A stretch of DNA of 60,919 nt from Anaeromicrobium sp. Lineage in GTDB: Bacteria > Bacillota > Clostridia > Peptostreptococcales > Thermotaleaceae. Each line of letters starts with the position of its first letter. The stretch's first letter is position 1. Both the position numbers and the translations under genes were made by a program. The notes beneath the pieces are model-generated. The model was not told the DNA's origin. It searched no databases and saw only the letters and a list, made by a program, of their open reading frames with translations. This document shows, piece by piece, positions 52,853 to 60,919 of the stretch. Location: contig NZ_JAOART010000123.1 of assembly GCF_025210435.1 (NCBI RefSeq), forward strand, positions 1 to 60,919. Reading direction: 5' to 3'.

Positions 52853-54793
52853 ATGTCAAAAACTAGGGTATATCAATTAGCTAAAGAATTAGACATATCA
52901 AGCAAAGAACTTATAAGTAAATTAGAAGAATATGATGTGGAAGTAACAAATCATATGAGCACTTTAGAAGATGATATTATAGAAATTATTAAGGAACTTT
53001 ACAAATCTGGTGAGGGAAATATGAACTCTGCAGACGATGAAAATGCAATCGGATTGCCAGAGAGTATTTCTGTAAAGGATTTTTGTGATAAAATAGGCAA
53101 GTCAGTTACTGAGGTCATGACTAAGTTAGTATCTATGGGCGTATTTGCAACTATAAACCAAGAAATAGATTTTGAAACGGCTGAAACTCTTGCTTTAGAA
53201 TTTGATGTAGCTGTTAAATTAGAAGGTGCAGAGGAAGAAGAAGCAGAATATGGGATTGAGGATTTTGAAGATGATCCAAAGGATTTAAAAGATAGACCAC
53301 CAGTTATAACTGTTATGGGGCATGTTGACCATGGAAAAACATCTCTTTTAGATGCTATTAGAGAGACTAATGTAACTGCTAAAGAAGCAGGTGGAATTAC
53401 TCAGCATATAGGTGCATCAGAGGTCTATGTAGACGGTAAGAAAATTGTATTTTTAGATACACCAGGACATGAGGCCTTTACATCTATGAGGGCTAGAGGA
53501 GCTAGTATTACAGATATAGCCATATTGGTTGTAGCAGCAGATGATGGTGTTATGCCTCAGACTAAAGAGGCTATAAACCATGCTAAGGCTGCAGGAGTAC
53601 CAATAATTGTGGCTATAAATAAAATGGATAAACCAGGATCAAACCCAGATAGAGTAAAGCAAGAATTATCTGAACATGGAATTTTAGTGGAGGATTGGGG
53701 TGGCGACACTATTTCTGTTCCCGTATCTGCACTTAAAGGTGAAGGTATTGACAATCTTTTAGAAATGATAGTGTTGGCAGCAGAAATGCAAGAATTAAAA
53801 GCCAACCCTAATAGATTAGGTACTGGAGTTGTAATTGAAGCGAAACTTGATAAGAGTAGAGGGCCTGTGGCTACTGTTTTAGTACAAAAGGGTAACTTAA
53901 AGGTTGGAGACCCTATTGTGGCAGGTGCTTCCTTTGGTAGAGTTAGAGCCATGATAAATGATAAGGGTAAAAATATTAAAAAAGCTAACCCATCAACTGC
54001 AGTTGAAATATTAGGTTTATCAGATGTTCCAAATGCGGGAGATACTTTTAATGCAGTTAAAAGTGATAAGCTTGCAAGACAAATTGGAGAAAAGAGAAAA
54101 GCTAAGTTTAGAGAAGCTAACTTAAATGCTACTACAAAAGTATCATTAGAAGATTTATTTATGCATATTCAAGAAGGAGAAGTTAAAGAACTAAATATAA
54201 TTGTTAAGGCAGATGTTCAAGGTTCTGTTGAGGCTGTAAAACAATCTTTAGCTAAATTATCCAATAATGAAGTTAAAATAAATGTAATTCATGGTGGTGT
54301 AGGTACTGTTACTGAATCAGACATTCTACTGGCTACAGCTTCTAATGCTATTATAATAGGATTTAATGTAAGACCATCATCTGCAGTATCTAACATGGCT
54401 GAAAGAGAAAATGTAGATGTAAGAATTTATAGGGTTATCTATGAAGCTATAGAAGATGTGCAAAAGGCAATGAAGGGTATGCTAGATCCAGAATTTAGAG
54501 AAGCTGTTATAGGTAAAGCAGAAGTAAGAGCAACATTTAAAGTACCTAACATTGGAACTATAGCTGGTGCATATGTGAAAGAAGGTAAGATGGCTAGAAA
54601 TGCTAAGATGAGATTAGTAAGAGATGGAATAGTAATCTTTGAAGGAGATGTATCATCACTTAAGAGATTTAAGGATGATGCAAAGGAAGTTCAAACTGGA
54701 TACGAATGCGGTATAGGAATTGCAAACTATAATGATCTTAGAGAAGGAGATATTATAGAAGCTTATATAATAGAAGAAATTAAAAGAGACTAG
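52853..54793 (+). CDS. infB: translation initiation factor IF-2
   Basis: IF-2 is the GTPase that places initiator tRNA and joins the subunits. The 646-residue protein has a compact N-terminal part ([19 protein letters not shown]; a second IF2-N domain near 70-125), the G domain with G1 [14 protein letters not shown] (about 155-165), DTPGHEAF and NKMDKPGSN, then domains II-IV. It is one of the shorter forms, since the long linker between the N domains is small. GGGGGTG is seven bases before ATG 52853; an ATG at 52847 is too close. Confidence 0.98.
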   Translation: MSKTRVYQLAKELDISSKELISKLEEYDVEVTNHMSTLEDDIIEIIKELYKSGEGNMNSADDENAIGLPESISVKDFCDKIGKSVTEVMTKLVSMGVFATINQEIDFETAETLALEFDVAVKLEGAEEEEAEYGIEDFEDDPKDLKDRPPVITVMGHVDHGKTSLLDAIRETNVTAKEAGGITQHIGASEVYVDGKKIVFLDTPGHEAFTSMRARGASITDIAILVVAADDGVMPQTKEAINHAKAAGVPIIVAINKMDKPGSNPDRVKQELSEHGILVEDWGGDTISVPVSALKGEGIDNLLEMIVLAAEMQELKANPNRLGTGVVIEAKLDKSRGPVATVLVQKGNLKVGDPIVAGASFGRVRAMINDKGKNIKKANPSTAVEILGLSDVPNAGDTFNAVKSDKLARQIGEKRKAKFREANLNATTKVSLEDLFMHIQEGEVKELNIIVKADVQGSVEAVKQSLAKLSNNEVKINVIHGGVGTVTESDILLATASNAIIIGFNVRPSSAVSNMAERENVDVRIYRVIYEAIEDVQKAMKGMLDPEFREAVIGKAEVRATFKVPNIGTIAGAYVKEGKMARNAKMRLVRDGIVIFEGDVSSLKRFKDDAKEVQTGYECGIGIANYNDLREGDIIEAYIIEEIKRD

Positions 54794-54812
54794 TAAAGAA
54801 GGGTGATAAAAA

Positions 54813-55172
54813 ATGGGGTATATGAGAGCTAATAGGATAGCTGGAGAAATAAAAAAGATAGTTAGCCAAATGATAATGAATGAACTTAAAGACCCTAGGA
54901 TTTCTTCACTAACTAGTATTGTAGAGGTAAAAGTAACACGTGATTTAAGATATGCAAACATTTATGTTAGTGTGTTTGGAAATGAGAAGGAAAGAGAGTC
55001 AACACTAGAAGCATTAAATAATTCTAGTGGATTTGTCAGAAGGGAAATTGGAAAACAACTGAAGTTAAGATATACACCAGAACCAATTTTTGAAAATGAT
55101 AACTCAATAGAAAATGGAATGTATATATCCGGATTGATAAAAAAAATCAATGATGGTGTTGATAATGAATAA
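54813..55172 (+). CDS. rbfA: ribosome-binding factor A
   Basis: RbfA helps process and mature 16S rRNA in the cold and at low 30S levels. The 119-residue protein has [40 protein letters not shown] and [27 protein letters not shown] precedes the ATG. It overlaps nrnA by 8 bases. The small ylxP gene that stands between infB and rbfA in Bacillus is absent. Confidence 0.96.
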   Translation: MGYMRANRIAGEIKKIVSQMIMNELKDPRISSLTSIVEVKVTRDLRYANIYVSVFGNEKERESTLEALNNSSGFVRREIGKQLKLRYTPEPIFENDNSIENGMYISGLIKKINDGVDNE

Positions 55173-56115
55173 TAGATTAATTGAAATCATAAAGGTGATA
55201 AAAACATCTAACAAAATCATAATTCTTCCTCATATTATGCCTGATGGTGATACTATTGGTTCGTCTATGGCACTGTGTTTAGCTCTTAAAAGCCTGGGCA
55301 AGGACGTTAAGATTATAATGGATGAACCTTTACCTAATAACATTAAATTTATTGAATTTGAAGGAATAAATGAATGGGCATATGAATTTCAATATGATTT
55401 ATGTATTACTATAGATTCTAGCGATACAGAAAGACTAGGAAAGAGAAGCGAATACCTTAAGGGAAATACCATTAACATTGATCATCACATCACTAATGAT
55501 TTTTATGGTGAATATAATTTAGTGGATCCAAAGGCAGCAGCCACTGGTGAGATAGTATATGACCTTATTAAGAATTTAAATGTACATATGGACAAAAAAA
55601 TAGCTACTTGTCTTTATACTGCTTTGTCAACAGATACGGGTAGTTTTAAATACGACAATACCACATCTAAGACTCATAAAATTGTAGCAGAATTAATAGA
55701 TGTAGGAATCAGTGTGAACTCTATAAATGTGGAGTTGTATCAAAATAAACCTATAAACAAGGTTAAGTTGTTAAAGGATGTCATAAATACTATGAAATTT
55801 TATTATGACGGAAAAGTAGCTATTATGCATGTGACACAGAAAATGCTAGAAAATAACAAAATGGGCATATCGGATACGGATGGATTAATTGAAATGGGAA
55901 GAGACATATGGGGAGTAGAGGTAAGTGTACTATTAAAAGAACTGGAAGAAAAAAAGGTTAAGGTAGGACTTCGATCTAAATATGATGTGGATGTAAGTAA
56001 AATTGCTCACATATTTGGAGGAGGAGGCCACAAAAAAGCAGCTGGTTGTTTGATAAATGATAGTATTAAAAAAGTTAATGAAATCATAATAGAGAACATA
56101 GAAGAATACTTGTAG
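55165..56115 (+). CDS. nrnA: nanoRNase/pAp phosphatase NrnA
   Basis: NrnA degrades very short RNA (and in some species pAp) at the end of RNA decay. The 316-residue protein is of the DHH/DHHA1 type: the metal motifs [38 protein letters not shown], and the late [13 protein letters not shown] 55165 is chosen by overlap with rbfA; the ribosome site (GGTG) is weak. It lies between rbfA and truB in many Clostridia, unlike Bacillus. Confidence 0.94.
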   Translation: MNNRLIEIIKVIKTSNKIIILPHIMPDGDTIGSSMALCLALKSLGKDVKIIMDEPLPNNIKFIEFEGINEWAYEFQYDLCITIDSSDTERLGKRSEYLKGNTINIDHHITNDFYGEYNLVDPKAAATGEIVYDLIKNLNVHMDKKIATCLYTALSTDTGSFKYDNTTSKTHKIVAELIDVGISVNSINVELYQNKPINKVKLLKDVINTMKFYYDGKVAIMHVTQKMLENNKMGISDTDGLIEMGRDIWGVEVSVLLKELEEKKVKVGLRSKYDVDVSKIAHIFGGGGHKKAAGCLINDSIKKVNEIIIENIEEYL

Positions 56116-56123
56116 GTGATATA

Positions 56124-57020
56124 GTGAATGGAATTATGAATATACTAAAACCTCCTAATATGACTTCCCATGATGTGGTAGGGTTAATACGAAGAACATT
56201 AAAAATAAAAAAAGTAGGCCATACGGGCACACTAGATCCAATGGCATGTGGAGTTTTACCCATATGTATAGGGCAGGCTACAAAAGTAAGTCAATATTTA
56301 CTTAATGATAGAAAAAAATACAGATGTGAAATGGTCTTAGGATCTAATACAGATACACAGGATAGATGGGGTACTATAGTTAATGAAAGACCAGTGAATG
56401 TAGACGAGAAAGAAATACTTGGAGTTTTTGAAGAGTTTAAAGGTGAAATTCTTCAAACTCCTCCCATGTATTCTGCTTTAAAAAAAGATGGGAAAAAATT
56501 GTATGAGTTGGCTAGGGAAGGTAAAATTGTAGAAAGAAAAAGCAGAAAAATATGTATATACAATATTGAAGTTATTAAAATTTCAGGTAACAATATATTA
56601 TTTGATGTGGAATGTTCTAAGGGAACCTATGTTAGAACCATATGTGAAGATATAGGTAATAAACTTGAATGTGGGGCACATATGACCTTTCTTTTAAGAA
56701 CTCAAACAGGTGGTTTTAGCTTAAAAGATACAGTTACTATAGAAGATATAGAGAACTTATCTATAGAAGAATTAGAGGAAAAGCTTTACTCCCTAGATTA
56801 TCCAATAGAATCTTTTCCTAAGGTAATAGTACACGACTGGGCCGAGAGATTTCTTTTAAATGGAAATACCATATATATGAAAAATATAAAAGAAAATGAA
56901 AAATTTAAAGAAGATGACCTGGTAAGAATGTACAGCAAGGATAAGTTTATAGCCATAGGAAGAGTAAAAAAAGATAAGGATAGGAATGTATATATTCATA
57001 CAGACAGAGTATTTCATTAA
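56124..57020 (+). CDS. truB: tRNA pseudouridine(55) synthase
   Basis: Makes pseudouridine 55 in the T-loop of tRNAs. The 298-residue protein has KKVGHTGTLDPMACGVLPIC with catalytic Asp38, the CSKGTYVRTICEDIG motif and a short C-terminal PUA-like end. The start is GTG 56124 with TAGGTGAT upstream. It ends 12 bases before ribF, a frequent pair in Firmicutes. Confidence 0.97.
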   Translation: MNGIMNILKPPNMTSHDVVGLIRRTLKIKKVGHTGTLDPMACGVLPICIGQATKVSQYLLNDRKKYRCEMVLGSNTDTQDRWGTIVNERPVNVDEKEILGVFEEFKGEILQTPPMYSALKKDGKKLYELAREGKIVERKSRKICIYNIEVIKISGNNILFDVECSKGTYVRTICEDIGNKLECGAHMTFLLRTQTGGFSLKDTVTIEDIENLSIEELEEKLYSLDYPIESFPKVIVHDWAERFLLNGNTIYMKNIKENEKFKEDDLVRMYSKDKFIAIGRVKKDKDRNVYIHTDRVFH

Positions 57021-57032
57021 AGGGGCAACAAA

Positions 57033-57974
57033 ATGAAAGTAATAAGAAAGTTAAGTGATGTGAATATTAGTGAGGATACGGGGGTTGCCTTAGGCAATTT
57101 TGATGGTGTACATATAGGACATCAAACTCTACTTGTGAATTTAGTAGAGACATGTAGACTCAGAAACTTAAAAAGTGTAGTATATACCTTTTCAAATCAT
57201 CCTAGAGCTTTTACAAGTGAGGATGGGGCACCAAAGAGAATAATGAATTTAAATAAGAAGCTAAGTACATTAAGTGAACTGGGTATAGATTATGTAGTGT
57301 TAGTGCCCTTTGATGAATTTCAAATGAAGTTAAAGGCAGAAAGTTTTATAAGAGATATTTTAAAAAATACATTAAAAATGAAGAGTTGTATTGTGGGATT
57401 TAATTATAAGTTTGGTTATAAGGCACAGGGAGATACACACTTACTTAGGGAATTATCAAAAGAATACGACTATGAATTAAATGAAATAGATTCTATTGAA
57501 ATTCAAAGACAAATTGTAAGCAGCACTAATATTAGAAATTTAATTAGTGATGGAAACATTCAAAGAGCTAATCTATTCTTAGGAAAAAAATATTCAATAA
57601 ATGGACAAGTGGTAGAAGGAAAAAAAGTAGGACGTAAGATAGGCGTGCCAACTGCTAACATTAAGTTAGAGAAAAATATGCTAACTCCGTCTTCTGGTGT
57701 ATATTTGACAAAGGTGAGTATAGACGGAAAATTATATGATAGTATCACTAATGTGGGATATAATCCTACTTTTAGTCAAGGAGAAATTAACATAGAAACT
57801 CATGTGATGAATTTCCGTGAAAATATATATGGTAAAAACATAGAAGTGCATTTTATAGATAAGATTAGGGAAGAAAAAAAATTTCCAAGTGTAGAAGATC
57901 TAACTATTCAATTAAAAAAGGATATAGATCTAGCTAAAAATTTTTTCAAAAAAAGACAGTTTACAATTTGGTAA
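57033..57974 (+). CDS. ribF: bifunctional riboflavin kinase/FAD synthetase
   Basis: Phosphorylates riboflavin to FMN and adenylates FMN to FAD. The 313-residue protein has the N-terminal nucleotidyltransferase domain (LGNFDGVHIGHQTLL, then FKYGYKA-type loop FNYKFGYKAQGD) and the C-terminal flavokinase domain (GRKIGVPTANIKLE, NVGYNPTF). The rpsO promoter overlaps its 3' end. AAAGGGG is the ribosome site. The FMN riboswitch seen before ribD-type operons is not present here. Confidence 0.97.
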   Translation: MKVIRKLSDVNISEDTGVALGNFDGVHIGHQTLLVNLVETCRLRNLKSVVYTFSNHPRAFTSEDGAPKRIMNLNKKLSTLSELGIDYVVLVPFDEFQMKLKAESFIRDILKNTLKMKSCIVGFNYKFGYKAQGDTHLLRELSKEYDYELNEIDSIEIQRQIVSSTNIRNLISDGNIQRANLFLGKKYSINGQVVEGKKVGRKIGVPTANIKLEKNMLTPSSGVYLTKVSIDGKLYDSITNVGYNPTFSQGEINIETHVMNFRENIYGKNIEVHFIDKIREEKKFPSVEDLTIQLKKDIDLAKNFFKKRQFTIW

Positions 57975-57988
57975 TAATATGATAAAAT
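57960..57988 (+). promoter_or_regulatory. sigma-A-type promoter of rpsO
   Basis: TTTACA (57960-57965), a 17-base spacer and TAAAAT (57983-57988). The -35 box overlaps the last codons of ribF. Transcription would start near 57995 and give a leader of about 85 bases. Confidence 0.7.
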
Positions 57989-57994
57989 TTACAT

Positions 57995-58079
57995 CTGTAG
58001 GGAACCTTAAGCTCGGTAAATGGAGTCACCGACCTTATACCTGGCTTTAGGCGATTGTATAATCAAGGAGGTGAAACAC
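57995..58079 (+). promoter_or_regulatory. leader of rpsO (probable S15 control site)
   Basis: AAG-c-TCGGT (58009-58017) pairs with ACCGA-c-CTT (58028-58036), an eight-pair stem with one mismatch and a ten-base loop; a smaller GATT/AATC hairpin (58053-58064) follows just before the ribosome site AAGGAGGTG. S15 autoregulates its mRNA in several bacteria through leader RNAs that mimic its 16S rRNA site; the GGU/GC-type pairs here would fit, but the exact S15 motif was not verified. Confidence 0.5.
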
Positions 58080-58349
58080 ATGACAATGAACAAAGAAAGA
58101 AAGAGTGAAGTAATTGCAGCTCACAAAGTACATGACACTGATACTGGATCTCCAGAAGTACAAGTTGCTATTTTAACTACAAGAATCAATGAGTTAAATG
58201 AGCATTTAAAAGTACACAAGAAGGACCACCATTCTCGTCGTGGACTATTAAAGATGGTAGGTAAGAGAAGAAATCTTTTAAACTACTTAAAGGACAAAGA
58301 TATCGAAAGATACAGAGCTGTTATTGCAAAGTTAGGATTAAGAAAATAA
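58080..58349 (+). CDS. rpsO: 30S ribosomal protein S15
   Basis: S15 is a primary 16S rRNA-binding protein that starts platform assembly. The 89-residue length equals that of Bacillus S15. Key segments: [36 protein letters not shown] and LGLRK at the end. AAGGAGGTG (58065-58073) is six bases before ATG 58080. It is followed by three hairpins and pnp, the classic rpsO-pnp order. Confidence 0.98.
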   Translation: MTMNKERKSEVIAAHKVHDTDTGSPEVQVAILTTRINELNEHLKVHKKDHHSRRGLLKMVGKRRNLLNYLKDKDIERYRAVIAKLGLRK

Positions 58350-58356
58350 TTCTATT

Positions 58357-58383
58357 GAGCGGGGTTTCCCGCTCTATTATTTT
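58357..58383 (+). terminator. intrinsic terminator after rpsO
   Basis: GAGCGGG (58357-58363) pairs with CCCGCTC (58368-58374) around a four-base loop, followed by TATTATTTT. It is the strongest of three tandem hairpins between rpsO and pnp. Confidence 0.85.
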
Positions 58384-58391
58384 AACTAAGG

Positions 58392-58420
58392 AAAATCAAT
58401 TTATTAAAATTGATTTTTTA
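58392..58420 (+). terminator. second terminator-like hairpin before pnp
   Basis: AAAATCAATTT (58392-58402) and AAATTGATTTT (58407-58417) form a perfect eleven-pair stem with loop ATTA, followed by T residues. All pairs but two are A-T, so it is weaker. Being symmetric, it could work on either strand. Confidence 0.55.
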
Positions 58421-58461
58421 TTTTAAATAGTGATAATCTAATTTAACTATACGGATTTTAT

Positions 58462-58500
58462 AAAAGTCGACAAGAATATTTTATTCGTAAGACTTTTTTA
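58462..58500 (+). terminator. third terminator-like hairpin before pnp
   Basis: AAAAGTC (58462-58468) pairs with GACTTTT (58491-58497), enclosing GAATA/TATTC (58474-58478/58482-58486), followed by TTA. It may end residual transcripts or be the leader hairpin through which PNPase controls its own mRNA, as known for E. coli pnp. No certain pnp promoter is seen between 58501 and 58591 (a TATAAA and a TATACT occur without good -35 boxes). Confidence 0.5.
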
Positions 58501-58591
58501 TTTTAATGTATAGGAATTTTATCTAATATGTAGGAAATAATATAAACTATGTAGAATTAGATTGTATACTATAAAATATAGGAGGTTAGTA

Positions 58592-60703
58592 ATGGAGAGG
58601 ACATTTACTACGACCATTGGTAATAGAACCTTAGAAGTTGAAACTGGTAAAGTTGCTCAACTTGCTAATGGTTCAGCCGTATTAAGATATGGTGATACGG
58701 TAGTACTAGTTACTGCTGTAGCATCAGATGAACCAAAAGCTGGAATAGACTTCTTCCCTCTTAGTGTAGATTATGAGGAAAGATTTTATTCTGTTGGAAA
58801 AATTCCAGGTGGATTTATTAAAAGGGAAGGTAGACCAACTGAAAAGGCTGTTTTAACAGCTAGACTTATAGATAGACCTATAAGACCATTGTTTCCAAAG
58901 GGATTTAGAAATGATGTACAAGTTATAGCTACTGTAATGTCTGTAGATCAAGACTGTACACCAGATATTGTTTCTATGATAGGTTCTTCTGTGGCACTAT
59001 CAATTTCTGATATTCCATTTGATGGGCCAACAGCTTCTGTATGCATTGGATTAATAGATGGAGAGTTTGTAATAAATCCAACATCAGCTCAAAGGCAAGA
59101 GAGCAAGATGCACTTAGTAGTATCAGGAACAAAGGATGCTATTATGATGGTTGAAGCTGGAGCTGAAATGGTTTCAGAAGAAATCATGTTAAATGCTATC
59201 ATGTTTGCCCATGAAGAAATAAAAAAGATAATTTCATTTATAGAGGGAATAGTTGCAGAGATTGGAAAAGAAAAAAGAGAAGTGGAACTGAAAAAAATAG
59301 ATCCTGAAATAGATGAAAAGGTGAGAATATTTGCTACGGAGAAAATGGCAACTGCAATTAAAACTGTAGAAAAATTAGAGCGTAGTGAAAAAATGGACAG
59401 GGTAAAGGAAGAAACTTTACTACATTTTGAAGAAGAGTATGAAGAGCAATTAAAGGATGTAGATTCTGTACTTAGTCAGATCATTAAAGAACAAGTTAGA
59501 TCTATGATTACTAATGAAGGTATAAGACCTGATAATAGAAGTGAAAGTGAAATTAGGCCCATATCTTGTGATGTATCATTACTTCCTCGTGCCCATGGAA
59601 CAGGCTTATTTACTAGAGGTCAAACTCAAGCTTTAACTGTAGCCACATTAGGAGCTATAGGAGATGCTCAAGTTATAGATGGACTAGGAGAAAGGGAAAG
59701 CAAGAGATATATGCACCATTATAACTTCCCACCATATAGTGTAGGAGAAGCAAGATTTTTAAGAGGACCAGGTAGAAGAGAAATTGGACATGGAGCCTTA
59801 GCAGAAAGAGCTTTAGTTCCTGTTATTCCTAGTGAAGAAAAATTTCCTTACACTATTAGATTAGTATCTGAAGTACTAAGCTCTAACGGAAGTTCTTCTC
59901 AAGCATCCGTTTGTGGTAGTACATTAGCTTTATTAGATGCTGGAGTACCAATTAGTGAACCAGTTGCAGGTATTGCTATGGGTCTTATTAAGGAAAATGA
60001 AAAAGTTGCTATTTTAAGTGATATACAAGGAATGGAAGATTTCTTAGGAGATATGGACTTTAAAGTGGCTGGTACTAAGGATGGAGTTACTGCAATTCAA
60101 ATGGATATTAAAATCCATGGAATAAATAAAGAGATTTTGACTAGGGCATTAGAACAAGCTAGAGTTGGAAGATTACATATATTAGATAAAATGAATGAGG
60201 TTATTTCTACTCCAAGGGAAGAAATGTCCCCATATGCACCTAGAATTACAAGTATGACTATTAACACAGAGAAGATTAGAGAATTAATTGGACCTGGTGG
60301 AAAGACTATAAATAAAATTATAGATGAAACTGATGTTAAAATTGATATTAATGACGATGGAAAGGTATTTATAATGGCTCAAAGCTTAGAACAAGCAGAC
60401 AAAGCTATTAAAATGATAGAAGCCATTGTTAAAGATGTGGAAGTTGGACAAATTTATTTAGGTAAAGTAATGAGAATTCTTAAATTTGGAGCTTTCGTGG
60501 AAGTACTACCAGGAAAAGAAGGATTAGTACATATTTCTCAGATTGCTAAGGAGAAAATTCCACAAGTTGAAGATGTCCTTAAAGTAGGAGACGAAATCCT
60601 AGTTAAGGTTACTGAAATTGATAAGCAAGGAAGAGTAAATTTATCTAGAAAAGCAGTTTTAATAGAACAAGAAAAAGAGAAAGAAAAGGCAAATCAGAAA
60701 TAG
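58592..60703 (+). CDS. pnp: polyribonucleotide nucleotidyltransferase (PNPase)
   Basis: Degrades RNA from the 3' end with phosphate and works in mRNA turnover. The 703-residue protein has two RNase PH domains (first about 1-215; second about 310-540, with [20 protein letters not shown] and the metal site in [18 protein letters not shown]), a KH domain ([17 protein letters not shown]) and an S1 domain (about 620-690, [20 protein letters not shown]). ATG 58592 follows GGAGG (58581-58585); the frame is open upstream but without a ribosome site. Confidence 0.98.
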   Translation: MERTFTTTIGNRTLEVETGKVAQLANGSAVLRYGDTVVLVTAVASDEPKAGIDFFPLSVDYEERFYSVGKIPGGFIKREGRPTEKAVLTARLIDRPIRPLFPKGFRNDVQVIATVMSVDQDCTPDIVSMIGSSVALSISDIPFDGPTASVCIGLIDGEFVINPTSAQRQESKMHLVVSGTKDAIMMVEAGAEMVSEEIMLNAIMFAHEEIKKIISFIEGIVAEIGKEKREVELKKIDPEIDEKVRIFATEKMATAIKTVEKLERSEKMDRVKEETLLHFEEEYEEQLKDVDSVLSQIIKEQVRSMITNEGIRPDNRSESEIRPISCDVSLLPRAHGTGLFTRGQTQALTVATLGAIGDAQVIDGLGERESKRYMHHYNFPPYSVGEARFLRGPGRREIGHGALAERALVPVIPSEEKFPYTIRLVSEVLSSNGSSSQASVCGSTLALLDAGVPISEPVAGIAMGLIKENEKVAILSDIQGMEDFLGDMDFKVAGTKDGVTAIQMDIKIHGINKEILTRALEQARVGRLHILDKMNEVISTPREEMSPYAPRITSMTINTEKIRELIGPGGKTINKIIDETDVKIDINDDGKVFIMAQSLEQADKAIKMIEAIVKDVEVGQIYLGKVMRILKFGAFVEVLPGKEGLVHISQIAKEKIPQVEDVLKVGDEILVKVTEIDKQGRVNLSRKAVLIEQEKEKEKANQK

Positions 60704-60708
60704 GGAAG

Positions 60709-60744
60709 ACATAAACCATAAGGTTTATGTTTTCTTTTTTTTTT
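60709..60744 (+). terminator. intrinsic terminator after pnp
   Basis: ACATAAACC (60709-60717) and GGTTTATGT (60722-60730) form a nine-pair stem with loop ATAA, followed by TTTC and ten T residues. It ends the pnp unit. Confidence 0.93.
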
Positions 60745-60884
60745 GAAAAACTCAAACATATTTTCATGAAATAGACCCATGTAACTCATATTTCGCATAA
60801 CTAATTTTACCAAATATAAAGTATAAAAATCTATCATAAATTCCATTATTATAGAAGTAAGAGAATAAAGAGAGGATGGAATTT

Positions 60885-60919
60885 ATGCATAATATAGACT
60901 TTCGCTTTAAAACTCATAA
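60885..60919 (+). CDS. start of an unidentified gene, cut by the window edge
   Basis: ATG 60885 with AGAGGATG about eight bases upstream opens a frame (MHNIDFRFKTH...) that runs off the window. It follows the pnp terminator by 140 bases, a gap that could hold its promoter, though I see no clear pair. Too little is visible to name it; an ATG at 60876 in the same frame is a less likely start. Confidence 0.4.
   Translation, partial: MHNIDFRFKTH

Overview
The window reads as an AT-rich Gram-positive, anaerobe-like genome of the class Clostridia. The reasons are strong AGGAGG-type ribosome sites, many TTG and GTG starts, a CodY regulator, PolC-type polymerase, a FliY-type flagellar switch protein, CheC/CheD chemotaxis proteins and a SigD/WhiG-type flagellar sigma factor. 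Every supported gene is on the + strand. The gene order closely follows the Bacillus subtilis segment codY - fla/che operon - rpsB ... pnp, with clostridial changes: topA sits directly before codY, a motAB block lies inside the operon, ispG stands between rseP and polC, and nrnA between rbfA and truB.

Layout. 1-679: no intact gene; a hairpin like the right end of an IS200/IS605 (TnpB) element, then the dprA upstream region with a near-consensus CodY box. 680-5046: dprA, topA and codY; codY has its own promoter, a structured leader of about 250 nt and a terminator. 5047-5338: AT-rich control region of the flagellar operon with a 15-bp stem dyad and tandem -10-like repeats. 5339-37924: one tightly packed flagellar/chemotaxis operon of about 32.6 kb. 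It runs rod and MS-ring (flgB, flgC, fliE, fliF), switch and export ATPase (fliG, fliH, fliI, fliJ), a large YlxF/MotE-like membrane protein, hook assembly (fliK, flgD, a TIGR02530-like gene, flgE), flbD and stators (motA, motB, fliL), C-ring and signalling (fliM, fliY, cheY), export gate (fliO, fliP, fliQ, fliR, flhB, flhA), placement and c-di-GMP control (flhF, flhG, PilZ protein), chemotaxis (cheB, cheA, cheW, cheC, cheD), the flagellar sigma factor, a FapA-like protein, two small accessory genes and a lone YceG/MltG-like LysM-type domain protein.

37925-50620: housekeeping genes. rpsB has a good promoter and leader; then come tsf, pyrH, frr, a 62-codon ORF, uppS, cdsA, dxr, rseP, ispG and polC (translation, UMP kinase, ribosome recycling, isoprenoid and undecaprenyl/phospholipid precursors, site-2 protease, replicative polymerase). 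50621-60744: the nusA-infB cluster (rimP, nusA, rnpM, ylxQ, infB, rbfA, nrnA, truB, ribF), then rpsO and pnp, each with its own signals. A new reading frame begins at the right edge.

I saw no CRISPR array, prophage, defence island, tRNA or rRNA, and no clearly new multi-gene system. The most interesting items are small: a probable ATT start for fliO, the structured codY leader, the palindrome before flgB, a micro-ORF coupled to flgE, several non-terminator hairpins at gene ends, the solitary MltG-type domain protein and the small unnamed genes of the operon. All positions and pairings were worked out by eye; no searches or folding programs were run.
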